Shown here piece by piece: positions 35,178 through 46,456 of a stretch of 64,000 nt of DNA. The notes beneath the pieces are model-generated. The model had not been told where the DNA came from. It worked only from the letters and a program-made list of their open reading frames with translations, and did not search any database. This DNA comes from Dipteronia dyeriana (lineage: Eukaryota > Streptophyta > Magnoliopsida > Sapindales > Sapindaceae), in the NCBI GenBank assembly GCA_032871835.1, contig CM065300.1, forward strand, positions 111,969,088 through 112,033,087. The letters run 5' to 3'. The first letter of the stretch is position 1, and each line of letters begins with the position of its first letter. Both the position numbers and the translations under genes were made by a program.

Positions 35178-36190
35178 TGTTAGGTTTTAGATTGTGTTGG
35201 CATTAATTCCATATCAAAATGATGTTGACTTGAAATGATTTAGTTGTTTAGATTCATGATGATTCAAGCTTCAAAGAAGAATGAACAACAAGTCAAAGCA
35301 AGTTCAGAGTCTTCGAAGAGAAAGGATGCAATATGGTTCTACAAAGGTATACTAAGACCTTATCTTTCTCTTACAAGGCTTAGGCACACACATACAATTC
35401 ATTCATATGTGTCCCTGTATCGTTGTGCACCATGTATAACACATTCACACACTTGAAGATGAATGCTCATGCATTGGTATGGAAATAACATGTTTTGGAA
35501 AATGCATGATTGGAGACTATCTCTATGCAGTTTGTATTCTAGTGTGAATTGTGTTTGTATGTGTATATGTTTGTATAATATGGATATTTAACTTGAATTT
35601 AGTCTTTAATCAATTTTGATTGAGTTCCGATCATTTCGGTTACTCATACTATTGATTTCAAGTTTTAAGTCAAAAGATACTACACGTTCAACTCAGGTTG
35701 CATACATTGTCTTCGTCTTCGTATATCGATTCGAATTATTATTTTATGGGTTGAGTATCTTATATGTCCATGTCCGTGAGAGAGTTAAGGTTTGTTATCC
35801 TTAAACAGATTCGAATTCTGAGTTTGGAGGCCGGAGAACGGCCGAAGAATACAAGAGAAGTGCAAGGGAGTTGCACCATGGCCAAAGGCCGTCAATTGGT
35901 GCAAGCCCGAGATGGTGCGTGGCCATCGCAGCTGCAACTCCTTGCTGCCCTGAGATGCCCAAGCGCCATCTCAGTGAAGCATTAACAAGAAGGGCATTTC
36001 GGTCTTTTTGCTTCATTCTTTCCCTCTTCTTTATATTTCCCTTCCCTCTCACATTTCATTCTAAGAAGAAATTTAAAACTTGAGTGAAGAAATTCTCTCT
36101 ACATTTCCTCACCTTCCAAACACCATAACTTCTTCATTTGAACTCCGATTTGAGTGATTCAAAGTTGAGAGTGTTTGGCTATTCATCTTC
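35178..36190 (+). repeat. S-type LTR, truncated at 3' side
   Basis: It starts TGTTAGGTTTTAG and is cut at 'tattcatcttc', where another LTR starts. It carries the paired palindromes (35,906-35,929 degenerate, 35,950-35,974). Confidence 0.82.
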
Positions 36191-37096
36191 TGTTAGGTTT
36201 TAGCTTGTGTTGGCATTAATTCCATATAAAAATGATGTTTACTAGTAATGATTTAGTTGTTTATATTCATGATGATTCAAGCTTCAAAGAAGGATGAACA
36301 ACAAGTAAAAGCAAGTTCTAAGTCTTCAAAGAGAAATGATGCAATTTGGTTCTACAAAGGTATACTAAGACCTTATCTTTCTCTTGCAAGGCTTAGGCGC
36401 ACACACACAATTCATACATTTGTGTCCCTGCATCGTTGTGCACCATTATAGGCACACATATACAATTCATTCATATGTTTCCTTTTATCATTGTGCACCA
36501 TGTATAACACATTCACACACTTGAAGATGAATGCTCATGCTTTGGTATGGAAATAACATGTTTTGGAAAATGCATGATTGGAAACTATCTCTATGTAGTT
36601 TGCATTCTTGCGTGAATTGTGTTTGTGTGTGTATATGTTTGTATAACATGGATATTGAACTTGAATTTAGTCCTAAATTATTCTTGATTGAGTTCCAGTC
36701 ATTTCGGTTACTCATACTATTGATTTCAAGTTCTAAGCCAAAAGATACTACACTTTCAACTCATGTTGCATACATTGTCTTCGTTTTCTTATATCGAGTC
36801 GAATTATTATTTTATGGGTTAAGTATCTTATAAGTCCATGTCCATGTGAGAGTTACGGTTCGTAATCCGTAAACAGATTCGAATTCCAAATTTGGAAGCT
36901 GGAGAACGGTCGAAGAACGCGAGGGGAGCGCAAGAGGAAAAGAAGTGCAATCAAGCACTCTTTCTCGAAATGGCACGTGGCCATCTCGGGACAGAATGCT
37001 TGCTGCCCCGAGATGCCCACACTCCATCTCGGGAACAACCATGGTTGGTGCACTTAAGGGTAGTTTGGTCATTCTTGCTTCAATCTTTTCCCTCTA

Positions 37097-37105
37097 CTTT
37101 ATATT
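37097..37105 (+). promoter_or_regulatory. Candidate TATA box of S LTR
   Basis: TTTATATTC lies about 65-135 bases downstream of the paired palindromes. The same box is present in the minus-strand copies (aatataaagg near 55,210 and 62,826). Confidence 0.45.
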
Positions 37106-38043
37106 CTCCTTCCCTCTCACATTTCATTCTAAGAAGAAATTCAAACTTGTGTGCAGAAATTTTCTCTCTGCATTTCCTCACCTTCCAAACACATGAAATT
37201 CTTCATTTGAACTCCGATTTGAGTGATTCAAAGTTGAGAGTGTTTGTCTATTCATCCTACATCTTTTCTCTGAAGGTTTGAGTGAGTTGTATTGCTGATT
37301 TTGGAGTCTTATTACACAAAAACGGGACTGCACCAAAATCAACTAAGGTATTGATTTTCTCTCAAAGTTTTCTTTTAAAACTTGGTCTATTGCCTTGGGT
37401 TTTCTTCTTCAACTTATATATGTGTAATATGGGTGTTTTGATTTGAGTTTTGAACTCTTTTAAATCTATTTTGAGTTTCAATTGAAATCATACATGTTGA
37501 GTTACTTTTTGATTTTGCCTATGTTTTCACATGTTTGGGATTGTATTGTGCTAGCTTGGATTCTAGGACTATTTGATGATCTTTGATTGATTGATTTTGT
37601 GAAAAATAGTTCCTCACATGTATTAGGCTCTCTTGGATGAATTCTCACATAATACATTTGCTTATGTTCTTTTGAGCTATTCATGTGTTTTATTGAATCA
37701 ATGAATAGGAATACGCTCTAGAACTTTAGCTTAAATATAAATGACTTTGTCATATGCTTTTAGCATGTTTTTGGTTTGTGTGATTTAAACTTGATTTTGA
37801 AATTAATTGAACATATCTTGTGATTCAAGTTTAGATCTATGCATGTATCTAGGTTGTAATTAATATTGAATATATCTTACATGATCTAGATGATTTAAAC
37901 ATGCATGATTGACTAGACTACATTTGTTTTGTGCATTCATGATTATGTCTAGTATTTTCCATAGGATGTGTTGATCATAGCATTCTATGTTGCATGCTTG
38001 TTTGTGTTTTGCATTCATGATCACCTAGATGCCTTGTGAGAAG

Positions 38044-38345
38044 AAAGTCCTGACAATAGGTGTGAGACCTATGTTATTGAGCAAGTAAGTCTTGGCAAGA
38101 GGTGTGAGACCTTGGATTGTCAAGCAAGGAAGTCTTGGCTAGAGTCGGGAGGACTCAGATAGTCGAGCAAGAAGTCTTGCCTAGGGTCATTAGGATTCGG
38201 ATAAGTGAGCGAGGAAGTCTTGACTAGAGTCGGGAGGACTCAGATAGTTGAGCAAGAAGTATTGCCTTTGGTCGTGAGGATCCGTTAAGGTGAGCGAGGA
38301 AGTCTTGACAAGAGGTGTGAGGCCTCGGATTGTTGAGCATGAGGG
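38044..38345 (+). repeat. ~43-bp tandem repeats in S LTR
   Basis: There are about seven units, each starting gaagtcttg, then agagtcgggaggactcgg or ggtgtgagacct, and ending ttgagcaag. Equivalent arrays occur at 40,417-40,620, 44,208-44,510 (+), 46,855-47,090, 53,985-54,285 and 61,585-61,905 (minus). They alternate between an 'agtcgggaggact' and a 'ggtcgtgaggatcc' type, each with small internal dyads. Confidence 0.85.
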
Positions 38346-38660
38346 TGACATCTTCATGAGTAGGATAGACGGGTAGTTTCTAGGTGAAGGGGTCACTTGA
38401 GAGATTGTACTTGTCTTATCTACTAGTGGATTTTGTTTACCGGCGGTTGCTAACCCGTGGATGTTTCCTCTTCTGAGGTTTACCACCCGTTATATCTTGA
38501 GTCAACTTTTCTCTATCCCTATCTCTCTTATGTTTGTATTTGTTATTTGAATACTATGGATAGAACTCTTTATGTAAGTTGACATCCTTTCTATAATATA
38601 GATTGTGTATGTGTTACAATTACTTGTTTTAATCACACTTTACTTGTTTTATATATATAT

Positions 38661-41023
38661 TGGTTTTAGAATTGTGTTTGCTTGATTCTATAACAAAACG
38701 CTCTTTTTTGTATACCTTAAATGCTTAGGTGGTTCATGATTATATCGGTCTTCAATGATGGAAAGCGACTTCGCATGCAAAGTTCGTCTTCAAGAGGATA
38801 TATGCTTACTTGGATGCTAAGTTGCTTAAGTGGTTCGTGATGATAAGAACTTCATGGAAGAAAAGCAAATTCTCATGATGCAAAGTTCGTCTTCAAGAGG
38901 ATTGGTACTATTCTTGGATGTTAAGGTATCGAGATCCTTCTTCCTTTTGCAAGGCGTAAGCGCACACACACGCAATTCATTCATATATGTCCCTGCTTAG
39001 TTATGCAGCATTAAATATGTACACACACACAATTTATACATTTGTGTCCCTGCATCATAGCGCATCATTTGGTATAACACTTTTACACACTTGAAGTTGA
39101 ATGCTCATGCATTGGTATGAAAGTAACATGTTTTGGAAAATACATGATTGGAGACTATCTCTATGTAGTTTGCAATCTTGTGTGAAATGTGTTTGTTTGT
39201 TTATATGTTTGTATAACATGGATCTTGAACTTGGTTTTAGTTTTATATTTTTCATGATTGAGTTCAGGTCTTTTCGGATACTCATACTATTGATTTCGAG
39301 TTCTAAATCAAAAGATACTCACTTTCAACTCATGTTACATATATTGTCTTCGTCTTCATATATCGAGTTGAATTCTTATTTTATGGGTTGAGAATCTTAT
39401 ATTTCCATGTCCATGAGGTAGTCCCGGTTCATAATCTTCAAACGGATTCGAATTCGGAGTTCTGAGGCCAAAGAACGGTTTAAGAACGCGAGAGGAGCGC
39501 AAGGGAAGAGGTGTGATGGCATAAGCCATCACTTGGCACCATCCCGAGATGGATCGTAGCCATCACGGCCCCAAAGTTGCTCTGCCCCGAGATGCCCATG
39601 CTCCATCTCGAGGAGGCTTTAAGGCATGAGGGCAATTTGGTCTTTTGGTTTGTTTCTCTTTAAAACCTCTCCTTCCCTCTTATTCATTACAAGTTGAGAA
39701 AAACGAAATTGAAAAACAAGTGCAGAACTTTTCTCTCAACATTTTGATTTTTGTTTTTGTGATAACTTCTTCATTTCAACTCCGAATCACTTGATTAAAA
39801 TACCAATTTCGAGTGTCTTTAAAAGTTCTACAAACCCCAAGCATTTACAGAACCAAGGGATGTCTAGATATTTTGTTGTGATTAGATCTTCAGTTCTTGC
39901 TTTTCATCCTTGTTGGTAAAATCATCTTCTTCTTAGTTTTCTTCTTAGATCTTCTTATTGATTGATGCCTTTTGATTAAGAAGCATGACTAAGATGATTT
40001 TCATATCATTTTGTAGTTCGTTGATTAGATTTTCAAGTTTAGCTAAATTTGTGATAAGTTGATTAATTTGTGCTAAACTTGATAAACATGAAATTGTTTC
40101 TAGAAATCTTTTGTTCTTATGCTTGATTGAATATTTCTAGATTTAATTTCATTTTCTAAGAACTAGGTCTACATCAATTGGTATATTAATTTCATTGATT
40201 TGGTTCTTAGTTGATAACATGCTTAGGTTGCCTAGATACATTTGTGATTGTTCTTTGAAAGCATAATCTAGCTATCTAGTTGCATGTCCATAGAATTTGT
40301 TGATCATCATTTTCTATGTTTAGTGCTTGTTTTCATTTTGCATTCATGATCACTTAGATGTCTTGTGAAGAGGTAAAACGTCTCATATCTTAGAGTGATT
40401 CTTTGATTTCGGCAATTGGAAGTCTTACCTAGAGTCGGGAAGACTTGGATAGCTAAGCAAGTGGAAGTCTCGACAAGTGGTGTGAGACCTCGGATTGTTG
40501 AGCAAGGAAGTCTCAACTAGAGTCGGGAGGACTTGGATAGTTGAGCAAGAAGTCTTGCCTAGGGTCGGGAGGATCCGGAAAGGTGAGCAAGGAATCTTCC
40601 TAGAGACAGGAGGTCTTGGATAGGAAGTCGGCTTAATAGATCACTAGGTTCAAGGGTAGAGTAAGAGTGATAGCTTGGAGAGCATGTGTTGTTGCTTGAG
40701 TGTGTAACTCTTATTTGAAATAGTGGATTTGCTTTTACCGGTGGATATGGTATCAACCCGTGGATGTTTCCTCTTAGGAGGTTTTACCACGTAAATATCT
40801 TGTGTTGATTTTTAGCATCTTTAATTTATTCACTTAGTTGATTTGTGTCGATTGATTTGTCATATATCATTTTGGATATTATACTAAGTGTTTTATAAGA
40901 TTGCTTTTGTTTTTAAAGAAGATTAAATTTTGAGCATATACCTATTCACCCCCCCACCCCCCCCCCCCCCCCCCCCCCCCCTCTAGGTATATTTTACACC
41001 ATAATTAGTTAAGGGAATTTATA
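38661..41023 (+). repeat. S1-type LTR next to the primer site
   Basis: It is collinear with the S1 LTR at 46,457-48,816 (reversed). The first four bases of the LTR start are missing. The end reads 'aagggaatttata' just before the primer site. It contains degenerate palindromes (39,543-39,568 and 39,586-39,611), tandem repeats, and an unusual C-run (about 40,950-40,980) where the other copies have a short CCCCCCTCT. Confidence 0.82.
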
Positions 41024-41025
41024 AT

Positions 41026-41037
41026 TGGTATCAAAGC
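41026..41037 (+). other. Primer binding site of S-plus
   Basis: TGGTATCAAAGC differs by one base from the initiator-Met site TGGTATCAGAGC kept in S1. Confidence 0.85.
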
Positions 41038-41093
41038 TTGTGTCTAGAAGTAATTAGATAGGTCCATATTATAGTGTTTGTTGTTTTTATGCC

Positions 41094-41230
41094 ATGGGTG
41101 ATTTGTTACCGGAAGGTTCTTCTAGTGCTAGGCTTCCACTCTTAAATAGTGGTAACTACTCATTTTGGAAAAGTATGTGAAACCCTACATTAGATCCATG
41201 AGTGATGTGGAAGAGGAAAAGGAGTTATAT
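41094..41230 (+). pseudogene. gag: S-plus gag N-terminus
   Basis: ATG at 41,094 begins MGDLLPEGSSSARLPLLN and then NSGNYSFWK, the usual start of a copia gag. A one-base deletion near 41,175 shifts the frame and the UBN2 core is absent, as in S1. The rest of gag is deleted between here and the leader of ORF2. Confidence 0.78.
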
Positions 41231-42156
41231 GGTTAGTATCCATTTTGCTTCGGCAAATACATAGAACTCAACGAGCACCCTCATGTAAAGGGCTATACAC
41301 ATTGGTTGTGAAAGCTACCCAATGTTGGAAAGAGCAACACCATTGTGATGAGTAAAAGCCACAATGAAGTAAATTTTGTTTATGTAAAAAAAATGGAAAA
41401 CTCAAAGAAGTGTTGAAATGGAATCATAAAAAAAATTCTTTGATTCAAAGCCTAAAAAGAAAAGGAGGAAGGCTTAAAAAATAGTATAGTTGAAAATCAA
41501 ATGAGCTCGGGTTGAAAAAAAGAAATGGGATGACGAGCCACATACACACACACGCTCATATGTTGAAATCTATTCTCTTAAAAGCAAAAAATTCCGGATG
41601 ATAATCAGTTTGACTTTTTATGGAAAAAGCTTAAGATGAATAGTTGTTGTAAATTGTTTGCATGTTGATTATCAAACTACTTCTTGATATATATTTGAAG
41701 CATATCTCTCACACACACACTTTGTTTATGAGTATGATGAAATTTTAGCAATTGTTGAAGAATTATGAGAGAACTTGAAAAAATCGTTGTGTATCTCTCT
41801 TAGCATATGAAGCTTATTTTGTTGATATTTCTTCAAATTGCTTGAATGTGTGATTGTGTGAACATCTTTGTGAACTTTATGCTATCATTGATTTTAGTTA
41901 TAGCATTTATCAAGGGGGAGCATTGTATGCTAGACATTGATCTCTTTTATGATATGTTCACATGCTTCATTTTGTTACATGTTGGCATATTTTGACTTAA
42001 TGATACTTGTAAGATATTACTCACTATATTTGTCTTGCATGATGATTAATTCTTAAGTCATATGTCTTTGTTTTTATATATTTGTAACTAATATGCTTGT
42101 TTTATCTTTCACTCACTTGTGTTGTATGTATATAGCATCTTATAACACAAGAACAA
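41231..42156 (+). other. S-plus non-coding stretch before ORF2
   Basis: It is collinear with the reverse complement of 57,307-58,250 in S2 and 49,420-50,100 in S1. No ORF is supported. It holds an AAGGGGGAG tract (41,912-41,920) and ends with tgtatgtatatag, a good plant splice-acceptor context, about 20 bases before the ORF2 ATG. Confidence 0.7.
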
Positions 42157-43217
42157 ATGGGAAGAACTAAGATTACCGGAAGTGGAAATCAATTGAATCC
42201 CATTGTGAAAGCCAAGTCTACCTCAAAAGGATCCAAAGCTTCAAGAACAAAAGATTTAGGGATCTTTGGAACAAATAAGATATTTCAAGAAAGAGGCATT
42301 GACTTAGGTAAGTGTAAAGATTTTTATGTTCTTAAGTGCTTAAAGGATAGAAATTGGTAATATTATGTGAGCATGTTAGGATTTGTGAATGATACTCTTG
42401 TTAGAGAGTTTTATCTTGAATATAGAGAAAGTGCCACCTTATTGGATGCTTTGATGGAGATTAGGGGTGTTGTGTTTAGAGTTAACCCGGAAAACATTAA
42501 CAAGTTTCTTGAGCTATCTGATGATATAGATTCTAGTTTTCTAGATGTGGATGTCATTGAGAATCTTAATATCATGGGTAGAACTCTTTGTGACAATGCT
42601 TCTTTTGAGTGGAAAGGTAGAGCATATATTAGTCAACATGAGTTAACTAAGGCTAGTGCATTTTGGCATCTATTCATTTTCACTAACATTATTGCATCTT
42701 CGAATTCAATCGAGTTGAATAAGGACAAGATCAAAATAGTGTATGCCTTGGTGACTAATCAACCTATAAACCTTGGAGATCTTCTCATGTATTATATTGA
42801 TAATGCAGCTTTCTCTACTAGAGGTGATAAAAAGCTTGCATTACCGGGGTTTATAACTTCATTATGTTTAGCTCGTTGGGTTAAGAGTATAGAAGATGAT
42901 GTGTTAGTACAACCCTTGGAAAGTATTGTGATAAACGTGTGTCATACATGTCATATAAGAATAAAGGTAAGACTTGTAATACTTTTGGACTATTTAGTAG
43001 TTCTCAAGTTGATAGTCATGTGATTAGCACAAATATTCTTCTGGATTGGGCTATACTATTGAAGGAGAAGGTTCATGAACTTAGTGCTATAGTTTTTCAG
43101 CAAGATGCTAGGATAAAAGAGTTGGAGGAATCTATTGCTTCAAGTTCAAGACCACCTCTCAAGCATTATGTTAGATCAACTACTCACAAAACTTTCTTTG
43201 GTGGATCAACTAGCTAG
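42157..43217 (+). pseudogene. ORF2 of S-plus, plant transposon-type protein
   Basis: It encodes about 350 residues starting MGRTKITGSGNQ. The 'putative plant transposon protein' type domain (about residues 70-250) contains LVREFYLEYRESATLLDAL, RGVVFRVNPENINKFL, WKGRAYISQHELTKASAFW and ALVTNQPINLGDLLMYYI. The tail is helical (KELEESIASSS). There is one in-frame stop at 42,358 and one frameshift near 42,920. The counterpart in S2 is open over nearly the same span. The function of this family is unknown. It occupies the place where other retroelements carry an envelope-like ORF. Confidence 0.8.
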
Positions 43218-43663
43218 TATTTGAGTCTTGTGGTATATTTCTTAACTTTTGGCATCATTTCATGTCAAAAAGGGGGAGAAAGAGATGCTAGTTACTTAGT
43301 TTATTTTTATGTTGTTTTTGTGAACTTTTGAACTTTCAACGGCATGTAATAATTAGTCTTAAGATTTGGTTAAGAATTCTTGTGTTTTGGCATGTATTGA
43401 GGGGGAGATACATGTATTTGTGGACTTAATTGTATATTTTTATCCATATTATATGTTGCCATTTTTTATTGTTCTCTTGTATACGCATTGTGCTTTGAGA
43501 TGAATTGTAGGTTGCTTCAAGAGAAGATCAAGATGAAGTTCAAGAGTTGATGAAGATTAGTTATAGGAATCTTACTCATTGTAATGTGAGGGAGTGATTT
43601 TGTGAGCTATCTTCATTTTTATATTTGTAGTAAATGTATAGGTGTTTTGACATGGAATTTTCC

Positions 43664-43675
43664 AAAGGGGGAGAT
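43664..43675 (+). other. Polypurine tract of S-plus
   Basis: AAAGGGGGAGAT directly precedes the LTR start TGTTAGG, the standard plus-strand primer position. Similar tracts at 41,912, 43,267 and 43,399 may be additional ones. Confidence 0.9.
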
Positions 43676-44976
43676 TGTTAGGTTTTAGATTTTGTTGGCA
43701 TTAATTCCATATCAAAATGATGTTTACTTGTAATGATTTAGTTGTTAGATTCATGATGATTCAAGCTTCAAAAAAGAATGAACAACAAGTCAAAGCAAGT
43801 TCAAAGTCTTCAAAGAGAAAAGATGCAATATGGTTCTACAAAGGTATACTAAGACCTTATCTTTCTCTTACAAGGCTTAGGCACACACATAAAATTCATT
43901 CATATGTCATATGATTTTAGAATGTTTTTGGTTTATGAGATTTAAACTTGAATATGTGATTAATTGAACTTATCTTTTGATTCAAGTTTTAGATCTATGC
44001 ATGTATATAGGTTGTAATTAATGTTGAACATATCTTACATAATCTAGATGGATTAAACATGCATGATTGACTAGACTACATTTGATTTGTGCATTTATGC
44101 TCATGTCTAGTATTTTCCATAGGATGTGTTGATCATAACATTCTATGTTGCGTGCTTGTTTGTGTTTTGCATTCATGATCACCTAGATGCCTTGTGATAA
44201 GGAAGTCTTGACAATAGTTGTAAGACCTATGTTGTTGAGCAAGAAAGTCTTGGCAAGAGGTTTAAGACCTTGGATTGTCAAGCAAGGAAGTCTTGACTAG
44301 AGTCGGGAGGACTCGGATAGTCGAGCAAGAAGTCTTGCCGAGGGTCGTGAGGATCTGGAAGGGTGAACGAGGAAGTCTTGACTAGAGTCGGGAGGACTCG
44401 GATAGTTGAGCAAAAAGTCTTGCCTAGGGTCGTGAGGATCCGGAAGGGTTAGCGAGTAAGTCTTGACAAGAGGTGTGAGGCCTCAGATTGTTGAGCAAGA
44501 GGGAGACTTCTTCATGAGTAGGATATGAGGGTAGTTTCTAGGTGAAGGGTCACTTGAGAGATTGTATTTGTCTTATCTACTAGTGAATTTTGTTTGCCGG
44601 CGGTTGCTAACCTGTGGATGTTTCCTCTTCGGAGGTTTACCACATTATATCTTGTGTCAACTTTTCTCTATCCCTATCTCTCTTATATTTGTATTTGTTA
44701 TTTGAATACTATGGATAGAACTCTTTATGTAAGTTGACTTCCTTTTTATAATATATATTGTGTATATGTTACAATTACTTGTTTGTATCAAACTTTACTT
44801 GTTTTATATATTGATTAAGTATCTTTAATTGATATATATATTGTGATACAAGCAATCTAGAGGGACAAACTTTTGTTTGTTTCTAAGGGAGTCGAAAAAA
44901 GGTGTCTAACCTATTCACACCCCCCCCCTCCCCTCTCTAGGTTAGCCTTGAGCATTTAACCGTGTTTGTATTTGCA
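43676..44976 (+). repeat. 3' LTR of S-plus, with an internal deletion
   Basis: It starts TGTTAGGTTTTAGATT and ends GTATTTGCA. It is 1301 bases long because about 1 kb, including the palindromes and TATA-like box, is missing after about 43,908. It retains the 43-bp repeats (44,208-44,510). Confidence 0.85.
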
Positions 44977-45240
44977 CCATGCTCCCAACCCTTGCAAGGG
45001 CGTGAACTCCCACACCATAACGAGTGCAGCTACATGCTTGGTCGCGCTCCCGCTTTTTTCCTTGTTGTGCGCATGATGCCTCAAGTTACATTGTCACTAC
45101 TTTTTCTGCTTCCAATTCTTTAACTCTTTGATTCTTCGAAACTTGAATATATTACAATATATTTTTTTTAATTACAACAATAAAAAGAAAACTTAGCAAC
45201 TTTCATGATGGAAATTATGGTGATGATAGGCCACCCTTCT
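44977..45240 (-). other. Leader of the second copia-C copy
   Basis: Read on the minus strand, its first part ('ggcctatcatcaccataattt', 'aagaattggaagca') matches 15,300-15,475 of copia-C. It is non-coding. Confidence 0.65.
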
Positions 45241-45905
45241 TTCAAAATATCCATATGATGATATTCTACTCATATTTAATAAATGGAGCCACGATGTCCA
45301 TATCTATAAATGAAGTCCTCTATCGATTAGCAAATGAATAGCACAAAACCATCAAGGATAGACTATGCTATATAATTATACCCATTGATGGCTCAAATGA
45401 TAACACTTGTAACCATATGTCCATCATTTGTCTCAGGATTGAGATAGACTCTCCGATTGTCCTTAAGTGAAAATATTTATCCATTGACGGTTCTGGATAA
45501 AGTATTTCATTGTGATCCTATTCAATGTACCTAGTGCACTAGATTATTTTGCCCAAAGACACCACACTTTGATGATTTTAGACTCATCATAAAAAATTTG
45601 ATCCCACTCAAATGCTAGCAAAAGAATCTACAACTTTAGCAAGGTAAAAGGCGACGAACCTTTATCTTAAGTTGAGAATATTGTTCAAGACTAACTAAAG
45701 AATTGTGTCTACCTCATACATATCCCAATGCAAAAAAAATTCTTCATTTCTCATAGTCTTTTGATCTTATGATTATTTACTTTTGACAATTATTACAATT
45801 AAACTATAAATGCTCTAAGATTTGTTAAACTAGAAATCACTTTATTACTATGAAAAGATTGTCAAATACATTATTACACTCTTGCTATTGAGCATAATCC
45901 TAACA
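45241..45905 (-). repeat. 5' part of copia-C LTR, reversed
   Basis: It is the reverse complement of 11,398-12,060 with scattered changes, ending CCTAACA at 45,905. It is joined directly to leader sequence at 45,240, so a deletion removed the rest of the LTR. Confidence 0.88.
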
Positions 45906-46456
45906 AAATCAATCAAATCAAATTAGAATTTATATAATCTAAAAAATCTTCCACACACTCATCCCATCATTATTCAGTGAAAGCTAGTAAAAACTAAAAG
46001 ACAAAACATAATGCAAAAATTTAAGTGAGTTTTAGAAAATAAAACTGAAGTGGGATGCCTCATTGCAAGCTTCTCTTATTAAAGTAAGGCACTCACCCTT
46101 TTTGTGAGCACTCTTGGCCTGGTTGCCCTTCCCGGACGTATAGGTTGTTGTTTTTTCCTACCAAGAGACAAAGATCCTTGCATTGATACACAAGCTGTAA
46201 AAATTCGCTTCCTCTAGAAGCTTTAGATTATCCGTCACACTAAAACACAAATCAGAAAGTTCAGGCAAACTAGATGCTTCTCAATACTTACAGTTGCCAA
46301 CCCAAACTTAGAAACACTACTTCTTAATAAGATGAAACAAACTAAACAAAATAAGCAAATCTCGTAAAAAAAATTACCCCCAAACCCAGTTCTTTCTCTT
46401 CTCTCCATTATCAAGAACATTTTCACAAATGAACGGAAAAGAGAAATAGTTGGCTA
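45906..46456. other. Unassigned stretch, possibly diverged S internal sequence
   Basis: No gene is supported. A short part (about 46,055-46,125, 'caagcttctcttattaaagtaagg' to 'gagcactcttgg') resembles the S internal region near 58,690-58,740, so it may be an old relative. The remainder is unrecognised. Confidence 0.35.

Larger units (their letters stand above)
36191..38660 (+). repeat. S2-type LTR, 3' end replaced
   Basis: TGTTAGGTTTTAG begins at 36,191. It contains paired palindromes (36,964-36,989 and 37,007-37,033), a TATA-like box, and the ~43-bp repeats (38,044-38,345). It runs collinear with the other S2 LTRs until about 38,660, where S1 LTR sequence takes over. Confidence 0.82.
35178..44976 (+). 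mobile_element. S-plus: pol-less Sirevirus-like element with an array of LTRs
   Basis: The outer LTR pair (35,178-36,190 and 43,676-44,976) are closer to each other than to other S LTRs by eye. Inside are a second truncated LTR (36,191-38,660), a third LTR of S1 type (38,661-41,023), an initiator-Met primer site, a gag start, non-coding sequence, ORF2, a polypurine tract and the 3' LTR. No protease, RT or integrase is present. Confidence 0.78.
33566..45905 (-). mobile_element. Second copia-C type element, minus strand, split by S-plus
   Basis: Reading from 45,905 down: LTR start (rc of TGTTAGGATTATGC...), leader (45,240-44,977), then an S-plus insertion (44,976-35,178), then gag, protease, pre-integrase and part of integrase to 33,566, where the Tat-C LTR cuts it. 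The LTR's own 3' two-thirds and primer site are deleted between LTR and leader. The flanks of the S-plus insertion are ACATG and CCATG, an imperfect 5-base duplication. Confidence 0.72.

Noticed and set aside
35764..36083. Several overlapping short ORFs on both strands in S LTRs (also 36,812-37,281, 55,195-55,510, 62,855-63,098)
   Set aside because: They coincide with the GC-rich palindrome island, where stop codons are scarce on all frames. The encoded residues are not conserved between LTR copies.
38044..38345. CRISPR-like array
   Set aside because: Units are contiguous diverged tandem repeats without unique spacers, and the context is a plant LTR.
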